This document shows positions 12,107 to 20,776 of a stretch of 64,000 bases of DNA, one piece after another. Location: assembly GCF_020615385.1 (NCBI RefSeq), contig NZ_JAJAVB010000022.1, positions 90,696-154,695 of the forward strand, in the 5' to 3' direction. Source of the stretch: Jiella soli (GTDB lineage: Bacteria > Pseudomonadota > Alphaproteobacteria > Rhizobiales > Rhizobiaceae). The notes under the pieces were generated by a model, which searched no databases, was not told the origin of the DNA, and saw only the letters and a program-made list of their open reading frames with translations. Each line of letters begins with the position of its first letter. Position 1 is the first letter of the stretch. The translations under genes and the position numbers were made by a program.

Positions 12107-13159
12107 ATGCAAAGCCTCGCCGAACCCGACCGGGCGTTGCTGAAGGAATTGCTCCTCGCCCGCGGCCCATCCGGAGATGAAAAGGAGGTCCGCGCCGTCT
12201 GCCAGAAGGCGCTCGAACCTCTGGTGGACGAATCCTGGTCCGATGCCGCAGGCAATCTCGTCGGGCTGGTGCGGGCCGAAAACGCCACCCGTCCGCCGAT
12301 CATGGCTGTCGCCCACATGGACGAGATCGCGATGATCGTGAAGCGGCTCCTGCCCGACGGCCGGCTGCGCGTCACCAATCTCGGCGGCGACCGCCCGATG
12401 TCCTTCGGCCAGTGCGCCGTCGACATCCTCGCAGACGACGAGCACCTGACCGGCGTCCTGTCGCTCGGCTCGCTGCATCGCACGAACGACAGTCCGGAAA
12501 TGGCGGAGATCCGTCGGAGCGGCGTCGACTGGGAGGTGGTCTCGGTCATCACCGGCCGCTCGCGGGAGGCTCTGGAAAAAGCCGGCGTCCATCCCGGCAC
12601 GCGGGTCGTCCTGTCCTGCGTGGAGCGCCAGCTGATCGACGTCGGCGATCTCCTCGGCGCGCACTTCATGGACGACCGGGCGCTGATCGTCGCCGGCGTC
12701 GTCTCGCTCCGCCAGCTACTGGAGCGGCGCGGCGAGATGACCCGCGACGTCTACTTCGTCTGCTCGACCAAGGAGGAGGTGACGAATGGCGGCGCCAAGT
12801 TCGCCGCGCGCACGCTGCCGGGCGACCAGATGATCGCGCTGGAAGTGGGACCCGTGGCGCACGAATACGACACGGTTCTCGATGAGCGCCCGATCCTTTC
12901 CTTTGGAGACCAGAAGGGGATCTACAGTCCGGAGCTCATCGACGACATCCGGGCAGCGGCCAAGGCAGAGGACGTGACGCCGCAGCTGGCTCTCCTGGAG
13001 GAGTTCGCATCGGATGCGAGCGCCACGATCTCCTCCGGCCTGAAACCGCAGACGGCGGTCCTGTGCATTCCGACGCAGAACACCCACGGCTTCGAACTCA
13101 TCCACAAGGGGGCGATTCCGACCTATGCCCGGGTCCTGACCCGCGCGCTCCTGGGCTGA
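12107..13159 (+). CDS. M42-family metallo-aminopeptidase
   Basis: Predicted dinuclear-metal cytosolic aminopeptidase of the M42 (glutamyl aminopeptidase/endoglucanase-like) family. The 350-residue protein shows the expected metal-ligand blocks in order: AHMDEI, HFMDDRAL, CSTKEEVTNGG, ALEVGP and the final NTHGFEL. ATG 12107 follows ACAGGAGAC at ideal spacing; the longer frame from 12044 has none. The exact peptide substrate cannot be read from sequence. It ends against a shared terminator with yeiH. Confidence 0.85.
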   Translation: MQSLAEPDRALLKELLLARGPSGDEKEVRAVCQKALEPLVDESWSDAAGNLVGLVRAENATRPPIMAVAHMDEIAMIVKRLLPDGRLRVTNLGGDRPMSFGQCAVDILADDEHLTGVLSLGSLHRTNDSPEMAEIRRSGVDWEVVSVITGRSREALEKAGVHPGTRVVLSCVERQLIDVGDLLGAHFMDDRALIVAGVVSLRQLLERRGEMTRDVYFVCSTKEEVTNGGAKFAARTLPGDQMIALEVGPVAHEYDTVLDERPILSFGDQKGIYSPELIDDIRAAAKAEDVTPQLALLEEFASDASATISSGLKPQTAVLCIPTQNTHGFELIHKGAIPTYARVLTRALLG

Positions 13160-13174
13160 CTGACAATGCCGAAA

Positions 13175-13197
13175 CCCGGCCGCCTCATGCGACCGGG
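13175..13197. terminator. Bidirectional terminator between M42 peptidase and yeiH
   Basis: CCCGGCCGC (13175–13183) and GCGACCGGG (13189–13197) form a 9-bp stem with one mismatch and a 5-base loop. It is followed by CTTCTT rightward and by TTTC leftward, so it can serve both convergent genes. Confidence 0.65.
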
Positions 13198-13222
13198 CTT
13201 CTTCACTGTCGTCTTTCAGGCT

Positions 13223-14293
13223 TCAGAGGCCGGCCATCAGGATCAGGCCGAGGCCAAGGCATGAGATGAAGAGCCAGGCGATCGCCCCCAGCGCCAGAGG
13301 GCGCAGGCCCTTGGCCTTGAGCTTGAAGACATTGGTCTCGAGCCCCATCGCTGCCAGAGCGGCAGACAGGAGGAAGGTCGTCGCCAGCACCAGCGCGCCG
13401 TGGATGTCCGCCGGGATCGTGACGAGGCTGTTGACGACGACGAGCGCCAGGAAACCGAAGACGAACCAGGGCACCGGGGGCTTGCCCGCCATCTCGCCCT
13501 CTTCGGCCGTCCTGCCCCGCGCGGCGAGGAAGCCGAGCGACAGGATCAGCGGGGCGAGCAGCGCGACACGGCTGAGCTTGGCGATGGTGCCGAACTGGCC
13601 GGCGGCGTCGCCGCCCTGGAAAGCCGCGGCGACGACCTGAGCCACTTCGTGAATGGTGGCGCCGGTCCACAGGCCGTAGGCGGTCGGATCGAGCATCAGA
13701 CCGGTCTGGATCACGGGATAAAGTATCATCGAGAGCGAGCCGAAGACGGTGACGCAGGCGACGGCATAGGCGACGTCCTCGTCGGAGCCCCTGGTGACGA
13801 GGTTGGTGGCGATGACGGCCGAGGCGCCGCAGATCGACGTGCCGGCCGCGATCAGCTCGGCCAGGCGGCGATCGACGCCGAGCACGCGGCCCATCGCCTT
13901 GGTGAAGAAGAAGGTGGCGACGAGGGTCGCGACGATGATCGCGGCTCCCGTGCCGCCGACTTCGATGATCTGCGTGACCGTCAGCTGCAGGCCGAGCAGG
14001 ATGATCGCGAAGCGCAGGATCCGCTTCAGCGAGAAGGTGATGCCGGGCTTGGCGATCGCCGGAGCGCCGACCGTGTTGCTGACCAGCATGCCGAAGACGA
14101 TCGACAGGATCAGCGGGCTGAGCGAGGCGATGCCGATCTGCGCCCTCGCGAAGAAGGCGAGCGCGGCGAGGCCGAAGGTCAGGGCAAGGCCGGGCAGGAC
14201 CGCGACCAGCGGGTTCAGGGAAGCGGCGTAGGAAACACCCTTGGCGGCAGCAACATCATCCTCTTTGCGCGCGGCATTGGCGGCAGAACTCAT
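13223..14293 (-). CDS. yeiH: YeiH-family (UPF0324) putative sulfate exporter
   Basis: Polytopic inner-membrane protein of 356 residues with about ten hydrophobic helices and the family block ELIAAGTSICGASAVIAT. YeiH proteins are annotated as putative sulfate exporters; the substrate is not firmly established. Start at ATG 14293 (MSSAANAARKEDD) has AAGG about 11 bases upstream, better than the ORF start 20 codons earlier. It is divergent from a LysR regulator, the same arrangement as yeiH/yeiE in E. coli, with a palindromic operator candidate between them. Confidence 0.85.
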   Translation of the reverse strand: MSSAANAARKEDDVAAAKGVSYAASLNPLVAVLPGLALTFGLAALAFFARAQIGIASLSPLILSIVFGMLVSNTVGAPAIAKPGITFSLKRILRFAIILLGLQLTVTQIIEVGGTGAAIIVATLVATFFFTKAMGRVLGVDRRLAELIAAGTSICGASAVIATNLVTRGSDEDVAYAVACVTVFGSLSMILYPVIQTGLMLDPTAYGLWTGATIHEVAQVVAAAFQGGDAAGQFGTIAKLSRVALLAPLILSLGFLAARGRTAEEGEMAGKPPVPWFVFGFLALVVVNSLVTIPADIHGALVLATTFLLSAALAAMGLETNVFKLKAKGLRPLALGAIAWLFISCLGLGLILMAGL

Positions 14294-14377
14294 CGCGAAA
14301 CCTTGTTCGATAGAAAATTCATGGCTTGACGATAGGACTGTGGCCCTGACCATTCCAACGGATTGTTCTTTTCAAAA

Positions 14378-14400
14378 TGATCGATTTTCTTTATCGATCA
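14378..14400. promoter_or_regulatory. LysR-type operator between yeiH and the LysR gene
   Basis: TGATCGAT (14378–14385) and ATCGATCA (14393–14400) are a perfect inverted repeat with a 7-base T-rich spacer in the short divergent intergenic region. This is the position and form expected for a LysR-family binding site. Confidence 0.6.
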
Positions 14401-14441
14401 CCGGTCTGGTACGAGCGAAACCGTTCGGAGCGCGATCCGGG

Positions 14442-15338
14442 ATGACCCTTGAACAATTGCGCATCTTCCTCGAAGTCGCCGAATTGCAGCACGTCACCCG
14501 CGCGGCGGAGCGGCTGAACCTCACCCAGTCGGCCGTCAGCGCATCGATCGCGGCACTCGAGGCCCGTCACCAGGTCAAGCTGTTCGACCGGGTCGGGCGC
14601 CGGATCGAACTCACCGAGGCCGGCCGGCTGTTCGTGCCGGAGGCGCGGGCGACGCTCGGCCGGGCCGAGGCGGCGGAGCTGGTCCTCGCCGATCTCAGCG
14701 GTCAGACCATCGGCGAGGTCCGCATCCACGCCAGCCAGACGGTCGCGAGCTATTGGCTTCCCCCGCGGCTCGTTCGGCTTCACGGGCTTTATCCCCGGAT
14801 CGACATCTCGCTGACGGTCGGCAACACGGCGCAGGTCGCGCGTGCCGTCTCCGAGGGTTCGGCCGATCTCGGCGTCGTCGAGGGCGCGGTCCATCTCGCC
14901 GAACTGGAGAAATGGGTTGTGGGGCGCGACCGGCTGGTCCTCGTCGTCGGCAAGGACCATCCCTGGGCGAGGCGCGAGAGCGTCCCGCCCGCAGACTATG
15001 CCGGGTCCGACTGGGTCTTGCGCGAGATCGGCTCGGGAACGCGGGCCGAGTTCGAGGATCTTCTCGCCGGCCTGGGAATCGCCATGGCCGACCTGCCGGT
15101 GCTGCTGGAGTTCCCCTCGAACGAGGCGGTGCTCGCGGCGGTCGAGGCGGGTTCGATCGCGACGGTTCTCTCCGACCGCGCCGCGGTGCCGGCATTGTCG
15201 GCGGGGCGCGTGGTCACGGTCGGTCCGGCGGTGAGGGACCGTGAATTCGTGGCGCTGCGCAACCGGGGCCGCTATCACACCCGGGCCGCGACCGCCCTCC
15301 TCGACCTGCTGCGGGAAAGCGCCGCGGATTCGGTCTGA
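14442..15338 (+). CDS. LysR-family regulator, YeiE-like
   Basis: DNA-binding regulator of 298 residues. The N-terminal helix-turn-helix (LEQLRIFLEVAELQHVTRAAERLNLTQSAVSASIAALE) is classical and a periplasmic-binding-like effector domain follows (VRIHASQTVASYWLPPRLV onward). ATG 14442 gives MTLEQL; the much longer frame from 14241 runs through yeiH and the operator and is rejected. Divergent placement to yeiH suggests it controls that gene and itself, as YeiE does in enterobacteria. Confidence 0.88.
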   Translation: MTLEQLRIFLEVAELQHVTRAAERLNLTQSAVSASIAALEARHQVKLFDRVGRRIELTEAGRLFVPEARATLGRAEAAELVLADLSGQTIGEVRIHASQTVASYWLPPRLVRLHGLYPRIDISLTVGNTAQVARAVSEGSADLGVVEGAVHLAELEKWVVGRDRLVLVVGKDHPWARRESVPPADYAGSDWVLREIGSGTRAEFEDLLAGLGIAMADLPVLLEFPSNEAVLAAVEAGSIATVLSDRAAVPALSAGRVVTVGPAVRDREFVALRNRGRYHTRAATALLDLLRESAADSV

Positions 15339-15404
15339 CCGGGCATTCGCCCTGTCCCCGCCGATGCCGAACCGACGAGACGCGCCCTTCCCCGGGCTCG
15401 CTCC

Positions 15405-16112
15405 TCAGAGGTGTTTCATGTCGTAGCGCTTCAGGAGGTCGACGATGAGGTCGCGCGCCTTGATCTTGTGGTTCTGCGCCATCTGCCGCGCCTGCATTGC
15501 GTCCCCCACCTTCAGCGCATCGATGATCAGACGGTGCTCCTCGATCGAATGGACCGGCTTCGGCCTGAGGTTCAGCGTCAGCCGGCGCGCCCGGTAGGAC
15601 TGGTCGATATTGACCTTGGCAATCTTGCGAAGCCGGCCATTGCCCGAACTCTCGACGAGGAAGGCGTGGAAGCGGGCGTCGAGATCCGCCCAGCCGGTGA
15701 GGTCGTCGCGATCGAGCGCGCCCGCGAGTTCGGCGTTCAGCGCCTCCATGGAAGTCACGATCTCGTCGCGCCGGGCCGAGCTCATCTCGGCGACGAGGAT
15801 GGCGGCCATGCCCTCGACGGCGATGATGACGTCGTAGACTTCCTTCATATCGAACGGCGTCAGCGCGGAGATGACGACGCCGCGCTTCGGCTTCAACTGG
15901 ACCATCCCCTCGCTTTCGAGGCGGATGATCGCCTGATGCACCGGGGTGCGGCTCATGCCGAGCCGCTGGGCCATTTCCAGTTCTGATCCTTGGAAGCCGG
16001 GCGGGAATATCCCGTCGCGGATCGCCTGCTTCATGGCGTCGTAGGCGGCCTCGACCAGGGAGGATTTGCGCTCGCCTCTTGCCTCGCCGAAGAGCGTGGC
16101 TGCTGTTGACAT
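15405..16112 (-). CDS. GntR/FCD-family repressor of the tartrate locus
   Basis: FadR-subfamily regulator of 235 residues. The winged helix is visible at about 17–75 (AAYDAMKQAIRDGIFPPG, LGMSRTPVHQAIIRLESEG), followed by an all-helical FCD ligand domain with likely metal-binding histidines (DARFHAFLV, EEHRLIIDAL). It is divergent from the TctCAB–ttuC–tarD operon with a perfect palindrome between them. By context the ligand is probably tartrate or a related hydroxydicarboxylate; this is inference. Confidence 0.88.
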   Translation of the reverse strand: MSTAATLFGEARGERKSSLVEAAYDAMKQAIRDGIFPPGFQGSELEMAQRLGMSRTPVHQAIIRLESEGMVQLKPKRGVVISALTPFDMKEVYDVIIAVEGMAAILVAEMSSARRDEIVTSMEALNAELAGALDRDDLTGWADLDARFHAFLVESSGNGRLRKIAKVNIDQSYRARRLTLNLRPKPVHSIEEHRLIIDALKVGDAMQARQMAQNHKIKARDLIVDLLKRYDMKHL

Positions 16113-16172
16113 CGGTTTCCGCCCTTTTTTTCGCCACGCTACAGGCTCGGCCAGCTGTCAACAAGTCCAAGC

Positions 16173-16194
16173 ATGCATGCAGCACTGCATGCAT
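16173..16194. promoter_or_regulatory. Palindromic operator for the GntR/FCD repressor
   Basis: ATGCATGCAG (16173–16182) and its exact complement CTGCATGCAT (16185–16194) are separated by CA. This 22-bp near-perfect palindrome lies in the divergent region between the repressor gene and tctC, just upstream of the candidate tctC −35. Confidence 0.7.
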
Positions 16195-16208
16195 CTTCGA
16201 ACGCATGA

Positions 16209-16237
16209 TTGACATTGCGGATTTCGTCGTGACAGAT
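16209..16237 (+). promoter_or_regulatory. Candidate promoter of the tartrate operon
   Basis: TTGACA (16209–16214), a 17-base spacer and ACAGAT (16232–16237). The −35 is a perfect match, the −10 is weak. The operator palindrome ends 14 bases upstream. Confidence 0.4.
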
Positions 16238-16313
16238 GCTGCGACCTGAATTCTGCACTTCCGCTTGGAGGAGCGGGCGGAATTTCGGCAAGGAGCATTC
16301 AAGGGAGGAAACG

Positions 16314-17270
16314 ATGAAGCTCGCCAAGACCCTCGCAGGCCTGATGCTGGCCGCGAGCTTTGTGGCCGGCCCCGCCGCCGCGCAGGACTATCCGTCGAAA
16401 CCCGTCAACTACATCATTCCGTTCAACGCAGGCGGCGAGTCCGACATCGCCGCGCGCCTGCAGCAGCCGGTGTGGGAGAAGTTGACCGGCCAGTCGCTGG
16501 TGATCCAGTACATGGCCGGTGCCGGTGGCGCCCAGGCTTGGTCGCAGCTCAACGGCATGGAAGGCGACGGCTACACGATCATGGGGACCAACCTGCCCCA
16601 TATCGTCCTGCAGCCGATGGCGCAGGACGTCGGCTACAAGACCGACGACATTTCCAACGTCTACTTCTTCCAGTACACGCCGGATGCGATCGTCGTTCCG
16701 AAGGACAGCCAGTTCAAGACGCTGCAGGACCTCATCGACTACGCCAAGCAGAATCCGGGCGTCGTCACCGTCTCCGGCTCCGGCACCAATTCGGCCAACG
16801 ATGTCGCCCAGACGCGCTTCAACAACCTCGCAGGCGTCAACACGACCTACATCCCGTTCTCTGGCACCAGCCCGGCAACGGCCGCCGTTCTCGGCAGTCA
16901 GGTCATGGCCGGCTTCAGCTACACCACCGCGGCCATCGCCCAGGGCGACCAGATGCGGGTGCTTGCCGTCGCCGCCGACGAGCGCGTCCCGAGCTTCCCG
17001 GACGTGCCGACCTTCAAGGAGCTCGGCTACGACATGGTCGGCGGTGCCTATCGCGGCGTCGCCGTTCCCAAGTCGACGCCCGAGGACGTCAAGAAGCAGC
17101 TTTCCGACGTGCTCGACAAGATCAATCACGACGAAGGCTTCATCAAGAAGATGGAAGACGGCGGCTTCGTGGTGATCAACGTGCCCTACGACAAGGTGCC
17201 GGACTTCATGGCCAAGCGCCAGGAAGAGTATCAGGCGGTCGCCGAGAAGATGGGCATCGCCAAGAAGTAG
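16314..17270 (+). CDS. tctC: Tripartite tricarboxylate transporter solute receptor TctC
   Basis: Periplasmic binding protein of a TTT-family carboxylate transporter. The 318-residue protein has a clear signal peptide (MKLAKTLAGLMLAASFVAGPAAAQ, cleavage expected after AAA) and the Bug/TctC fold with YPSKPVNYIIPFNAGGESD at the mature N-terminus. ATG 16314 follows GGGAGGAAACG. It is the first gene of the operon tctC–tctA–tctB–ttuC–tarD; D-tartrate or meso-tartrate is the likely cargo from the downstream enzymes. Confidence 0.93.
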   Translation: MKLAKTLAGLMLAASFVAGPAAAQDYPSKPVNYIIPFNAGGESDIAARLQQPVWEKLTGQSLVIQYMAGAGGAQAWSQLNGMEGDGYTIMGTNLPHIVLQPMAQDVGYKTDDISNVYFFQYTPDAIVVPKDSQFKTLQDLIDYAKQNPGVVTVSGSGTNSANDVAQTRFNNLAGVNTTYIPFSGTSPATAAVLGSQVMAGFSYTTAAIAQGDQMRVLAVAADERVPSFPDVPTFKELGYDMVGGAYRGVAVPKSTPEDVKKQLSDVLDKINHDEGFIKKMEDGGFVVINVPYDKVPDFMAKRQEEYQAVAEKMGIAKK

Positions 17271-17352
17271 GCTCTCGGAGCCACGACCGGCGGAAGCGCA
17301 TGGCGTTTCCGCCTCTCATTTCCCGCATCCCGACACATTCGAGGCGATGTGA

Positions 17353-18897
17353 ATGGACAAGCTCGTCTATCTCGCCGAGGCGCTGACGCCGCTCAACCTC
17401 GTCCTCGCCTTGGCGGGCGTCGCCGCGGGGATCGTGATCGGCGCCCTGCCCGGCCTGTCGGCGACCATGGCGGTCGCCGTTCTCGTGCCCTTCACCTTCA
17501 CCATGGACCCGGCCTCCGGTCTGATCGTGCTCGGCGCGATCTATACTGGCGCCATCTATGGCGGCTCCTATTCGGCGATCCTCGTCAACACGCCCGGAAC
17601 GCCGTCGGCGATTGCCACCACATTCGACGGCTTCCCAATGGCCAAGCGCGGCGACGGCGCGCTCGCCGTCACGCTGTCGACCATCGCCTCGGTCACCGGC
17701 GGCCTCGTCGGCGCTTTGATGCTGATGTTCCTCGCGCCGCCGCTCGCCCGCGTCGCGCTTGCCTTCGGGCCGCCGGAATATTTCTGGCTTGCGGTCTTCG
17801 GGCTGACGCTGATCTCGGCGCTGTCGGTCGGCAATCTCGTGAAGGGCCTGATCGGCGCCTGCTTCGGCCTGCTCCTGTCGATGGTCGGGGTCGCGGTAAT
17901 CGGCGCCGACGTGCGCTTCACCTTCGGCAGCCACGCCCTTCTCGGCGGCATCGACATCGTCGCCGGGCTGATCGGCCTCTACTGCATTCCCGTCCTGATC
18001 GACCTCGTCGCCACCAAGGACCCGCATCTCCGGGTGGAAGGCGCCCAGACCGGATTCCGGCTGAAGGAAGCCTTCGGCATCGTGATGAAGGACAAGCTCA
18101 ACCTCATCCGCTCCTCGATCATCGGCACGCTGGTCGGCATCCTGCCCGGCGCCGGCGGCTCGGTCGCCAGCCTCGTCTCCTATTCGGAGGCACGGCGCTC
18201 CTCAAAGCATCCCGAACGCTTCGGCACCGGCGAGCCGGCCGGCATCATCGCGACGGAATCGGCCAACAACGGCACGGTCGGCGGCGGCTTCATCCCGACG
18301 CTCGTCCTCGGCATTCCCGGCACGCCGCCCGACGCCGTCATCCTCGGCGCGCTTCTCGTCCAGGGCATCAAGATCGGGCCGGCCCTGTTCACGGCGCAGA
18401 GCCAGATCGTCTACACCTTCATCTTCGGCCTGATCATCGGCACCTTGATCATGCTGCCCGTCGGCCTCCTCGTCGGCCGCTACGCCTATAAGAGCATCAT
18501 TGCCATTCCGAAGGCGGCGCTGGTCCCGACCATCGCCTTCATGACGGTGATCGGCTCCTTCGCGATCCACAACAACCTCAACGACAGCGCGGTCATGGTC
18601 GGCCTCGGCGTCATCGGCTGGCTGCTCAACCGCGCCGGCTTCGCGCCCTCGCCCATCGTGCTCGGCCTCGTCCTCGGCCAGATCGCCGAGCAGGGCTACG
18701 TCCAGAGCTATCTGATCGGCAACGCCCAGCAGAACGTCCTCGGCATGTTCTTCGGCCGGCCGATCTCGCTGGTCATCGTCCTCTTCGCCGCGCTGACCCT
18801 GTTCTACCCCTATGTCGCGAAGGCGATCGGCGCCGCGAGAGCCCGCAGATCCCGGACCGACATGATCGTGGAGAGCCGCGATGGCACGAAACACTGA
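17353..18897 (+). CDS. tctA: TTT transporter large membrane subunit TctA
   Basis: Polytopic inner-membrane permease of 514 residues with about 12 helices and the two family signatures: GALPGLSATMAVAVLVPFTF with YGGSYSAILVNTPGTPSA near the N-terminus, and GILPGAGGSVASLVSY with LVLGIPGTPPDAVILGAL in the second half. Works with TctC and TctB to import a carboxylate using the ion gradient. Its 3' end overlaps tctB by 17 bases. The order C-A-B differs from the usual C-B-A. Confidence 0.95.
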   Translation: MDKLVYLAEALTPLNLVLALAGVAAGIVIGALPGLSATMAVAVLVPFTFTMDPASGLIVLGAIYTGAIYGGSYSAILVNTPGTPSAIATTFDGFPMAKRGDGALAVTLSTIASVTGGLVGALMLMFLAPPLARVALAFGPPEYFWLAVFGLTLISALSVGNLVKGLIGACFGLLLSMVGVAVIGADVRFTFGSHALLGGIDIVAGLIGLYCIPVLIDLVATKDPHLRVEGAQTGFRLKEAFGIVMKDKLNLIRSSIIGTLVGILPGAGGSVASLVSYSEARRSSKHPERFGTGEPAGIIATESANNGTVGGGFIPTLVLGIPGTPPDAVILGALLVQGIKIGPALFTAQSQIVYTFIFGLIIGTLIMLPVGLLVGRYAYKSIIAIPKAALVPTIAFMTVIGSFAIHNNLNDSAVMVGLGVIGWLLNRAGFAPSPIVLGLVLGQIAEQGYVQSYLIGNAQQNVLGMFFGRPISLVIVLFAALTLFYPYVAKAIGAARARRSRTDMIVESRDGTKH

Positions 18898-19387
18898 CGC
18901 ATCCGCCGGCCGGCGCGGGCTCCACGACCCCGCCGGCACCGCCGTCGCGGTCCTGTTCATCGCACTCGGCGTCCTCCTGATCACCCAGACCGGGCGGATG
19001 ACGCCGATGGGTTCGGTCTTTCCGATCACAATCTCGGTCGCGATGATCGTGCTGTCGGCGGTGCTCGTCCTGCGCAACGTCATCATCGGCTTCCGCGGAA
19101 CCGAGGCCGCGAAGGAGGACGACGGCGCCGCCGAACGCGGTTCGATGGCGAGGCGGATCCTCTTCCTTGTCGTCATGGCCGCCTGGGTCGCGCTGATCCC
19201 TTTCCTCGGCTTCTTCGTCGCCAGCCTCCTCGCCTTCTTCGCGATCATGGCGATCGCCACCCATGAGCGGGTGACGATGCGCGAACTCGCCATCCTTACC
19301 GCCGTCGGCGTCGCGATCCTCCTCGCCTTCTATCTCCTGATGGCGAACGTCCTGCTGATCCCGATGCCGCGCGGCCTGTTCTTCTGA
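18881..19387 (+). CDS. tctB: TTT transporter small membrane subunit TctB
   Basis: Small membrane partner of TctA, 168 residues with four predicted helices (AVAVLFIALGVLLI, VFPITISVAMIVLSAVLVL, ILFLVVMAAWVALIPFLGF, LTAVGVAILLAFYLLMANVLLI). The start lies inside the tctA 3' end, so translation is probably coupled. Sequence conservation of TctB is low; the call depends on length, topology and position. Confidence 0.88.
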   Translation: MARNTDASAGRRGLHDPAGTAVAVLFIALGVLLITQTGRMTPMGSVFPITISVAMIVLSAVLVLRNVIIGFRGTEAAKEDDGAAERGSMARRILFLVVMAAWVALIPFLGFFVASLLAFFAIMAIATHERVTMRELAILTAVGVAILLAFYLLMANVLLIPMPRGLFF

Positions 19388-19437
19388 GGCGCTTTCGCGC
19401 CCGCCGCGCCGGCTTACCCCCTATGGAGACAATAATC

Positions 19438-20511
19438 ATGCCCATTACCAACGCCCTGAAAATCGCGACCATCCCGGGCGACGGCATCGGCAAGGAGGTC
19501 GTGCCGGAAGGCATGCGGGTGCTCGAGGCGGTCGGGCGCAAGTTCGACATCGCCTTCCAGTTCGACGAGGTCGACTGGAGCTGCGAGACCTACAAGAAGA
19601 CCGGCCGGATGATGCCCGAGGACGGGCTGGAGCGCTTCAAGAAGCACGACGCGGTCTTCCTCGGCGCCGTCGGCTGGCCGGACGTGCCGGACCACATCTC
19701 GCTCTGGGGCCTCCTGATCCCGATCCGCCGCAACTTCCATCAATACGTCAATCTGAGGCCCTGCCGGCTCTTGAAGGGCACGACCAGCCCGCTGGCGAAC
19801 CGGGGGCCGGAGGACATCGACTTCTACGTCGTGCGCGAGAATGTGGAGGGCGAATATTCCGAGGCCGGCGGCCGGCTCTATCGCGGCATGGAAGACGAGA
19901 TGGCCATCCAGGAGGCGATCTTCACGCGGCGCGGCGTCGACCGGATCCTGCGCTACGCCTTCGAACTCGCCCAGACGCGCGCAAAGAAGCATGTGACCTC
20001 GGCGACGAAGTCGAACGGCATCGTCCATACCATGCCGTTCTGGGACGAGCGCTTCAAGGCGATGAAGGCGGACTATCCGGACATTCGGACGGACCAGTAC
20101 CACATCGACATCCTGTGCGCGCATTTCGTCCAGCATCCGGACTGGTTCGACGTCGTCGTCGGCTCCAACCTCTTCGGCGACATCCTCTCCGATCTCGGCC
20201 CCGCCGTCGCCGGCTCGATCGGCATCGCGCCGTCTGCGAACATCAATCCGGAGGGCGATTTCCCCTCGATGTTCGAGCCGGTCCACGGCTCGGCCCCGGA
20301 CATCGCCGGACAGGGGATCGCCAATCCGATCGGCCAGATCTGGTCGGCTGCGATGATGCTCGACCATCTCGGACACCCCAAGGCCGCCCAGGCGGTGATC
20401 GAGGCGATCGAGACGGTGATCGCCGACCCCGCATCGCGGACCAGGGACATGGGCGGCAAGGCGAACACGGCCGAATGCGGCGAAGCGATCGCGAGCGTGA
20501 TTGCGGGCTAG
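19438..20511 (+). CDS. ttuC: Tartrate dehydrogenase / D-malate dehydrogenase (decarboxylating)
   Basis: NAD-dependent beta-decarboxylating dehydrogenase of the isopropylmalate dehydrogenase fold, 357 residues. It shows KIATIPGDGIGKEVVPEG at the N-terminus, DIDFYVVRENVEGEYS, the Mg/substrate segment VVGSNLFGDILSDLGPAVAGSIG and FEPVHGSAPDIAGQGIANPI. TtuC-type enzymes oxidise L- or meso-tartrate and D-malate. ATG 19438 has GGAG nine bases upstream; the ATG 15 bases earlier lies in that ribosome site. It follows tctB closely and precedes D-tartrate dehydratase. Confidence 0.9.
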   Translation: MPITNALKIATIPGDGIGKEVVPEGMRVLEAVGRKFDIAFQFDEVDWSCETYKKTGRMMPEDGLERFKKHDAVFLGAVGWPDVPDHISLWGLLIPIRRNFHQYVNLRPCRLLKGTTSPLANRGPEDIDFYVVRENVEGEYSEAGGRLYRGMEDEMAIQEAIFTRRGVDRILRYAFELAQTRAKKHVTSATKSNGIVHTMPFWDERFKAMKADYPDIRTDQYHIDILCAHFVQHPDWFDVVVGSNLFGDILSDLGPAVAGSIGIAPSANINPEGDFPSMFEPVHGSAPDIAGQGIANPIGQIWSAAMMLDHLGHPKAAQAVIEAIETVIADPASRTRDMGGKANTAECGEAIASVIAG

Positions 20512-20546
20512 GACATGGCGTCTACTGCCCGGCCGTTGGTGCGAGG

Positions 20547-20723
20547 CACCCCCCTCTGCCCTGCCGGGCATCTCCCCCACAAGGGGGGAGATCAGCGGTT
20601 CGATGGGCTGCACCTCTCCTGAAACGCGATGCAGAAGCGGGACGGTTGCGAGAAGCCGAGGCGTTGCTGCCGGGATGATCTCCCCCCTTGTGGGGGAGAT
20701 GGGCGGCAGCCCAGAGGGGGGTG
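20547..20723. repeat. Palindromic intergenic repeat, copy 1
   Basis: A 177-bp element bounded by the perfect inverted repeat CACCCCCCTCTG / CAGAGGGGGGTG (20547–20558, 20712–20723). Inside is a second perfect 24-bp inverted repeat (20569–20592 and 20678–20701) containing CTCCCCCACAAGGGGGGAG. A near-identical copy lies at 24734–24910. The transcript could form a long stem. No transposase is linked; it resembles the dispersed palindromic repeats of rhizobial genomes. Confidence 0.9.
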
Positions 20724-20776
20724 CGCCAGGCGCGACCTTGAAGAAAAGTCGTCCGAAGGCACGAAGGATCAATCCA

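Noticed and set aside
20501..20776. N-terminal extension of tarD through the palindromic repeat
   Set aside because: It would translate the repeat; the ATG at 20777 gives the exact family length and residue numbering.
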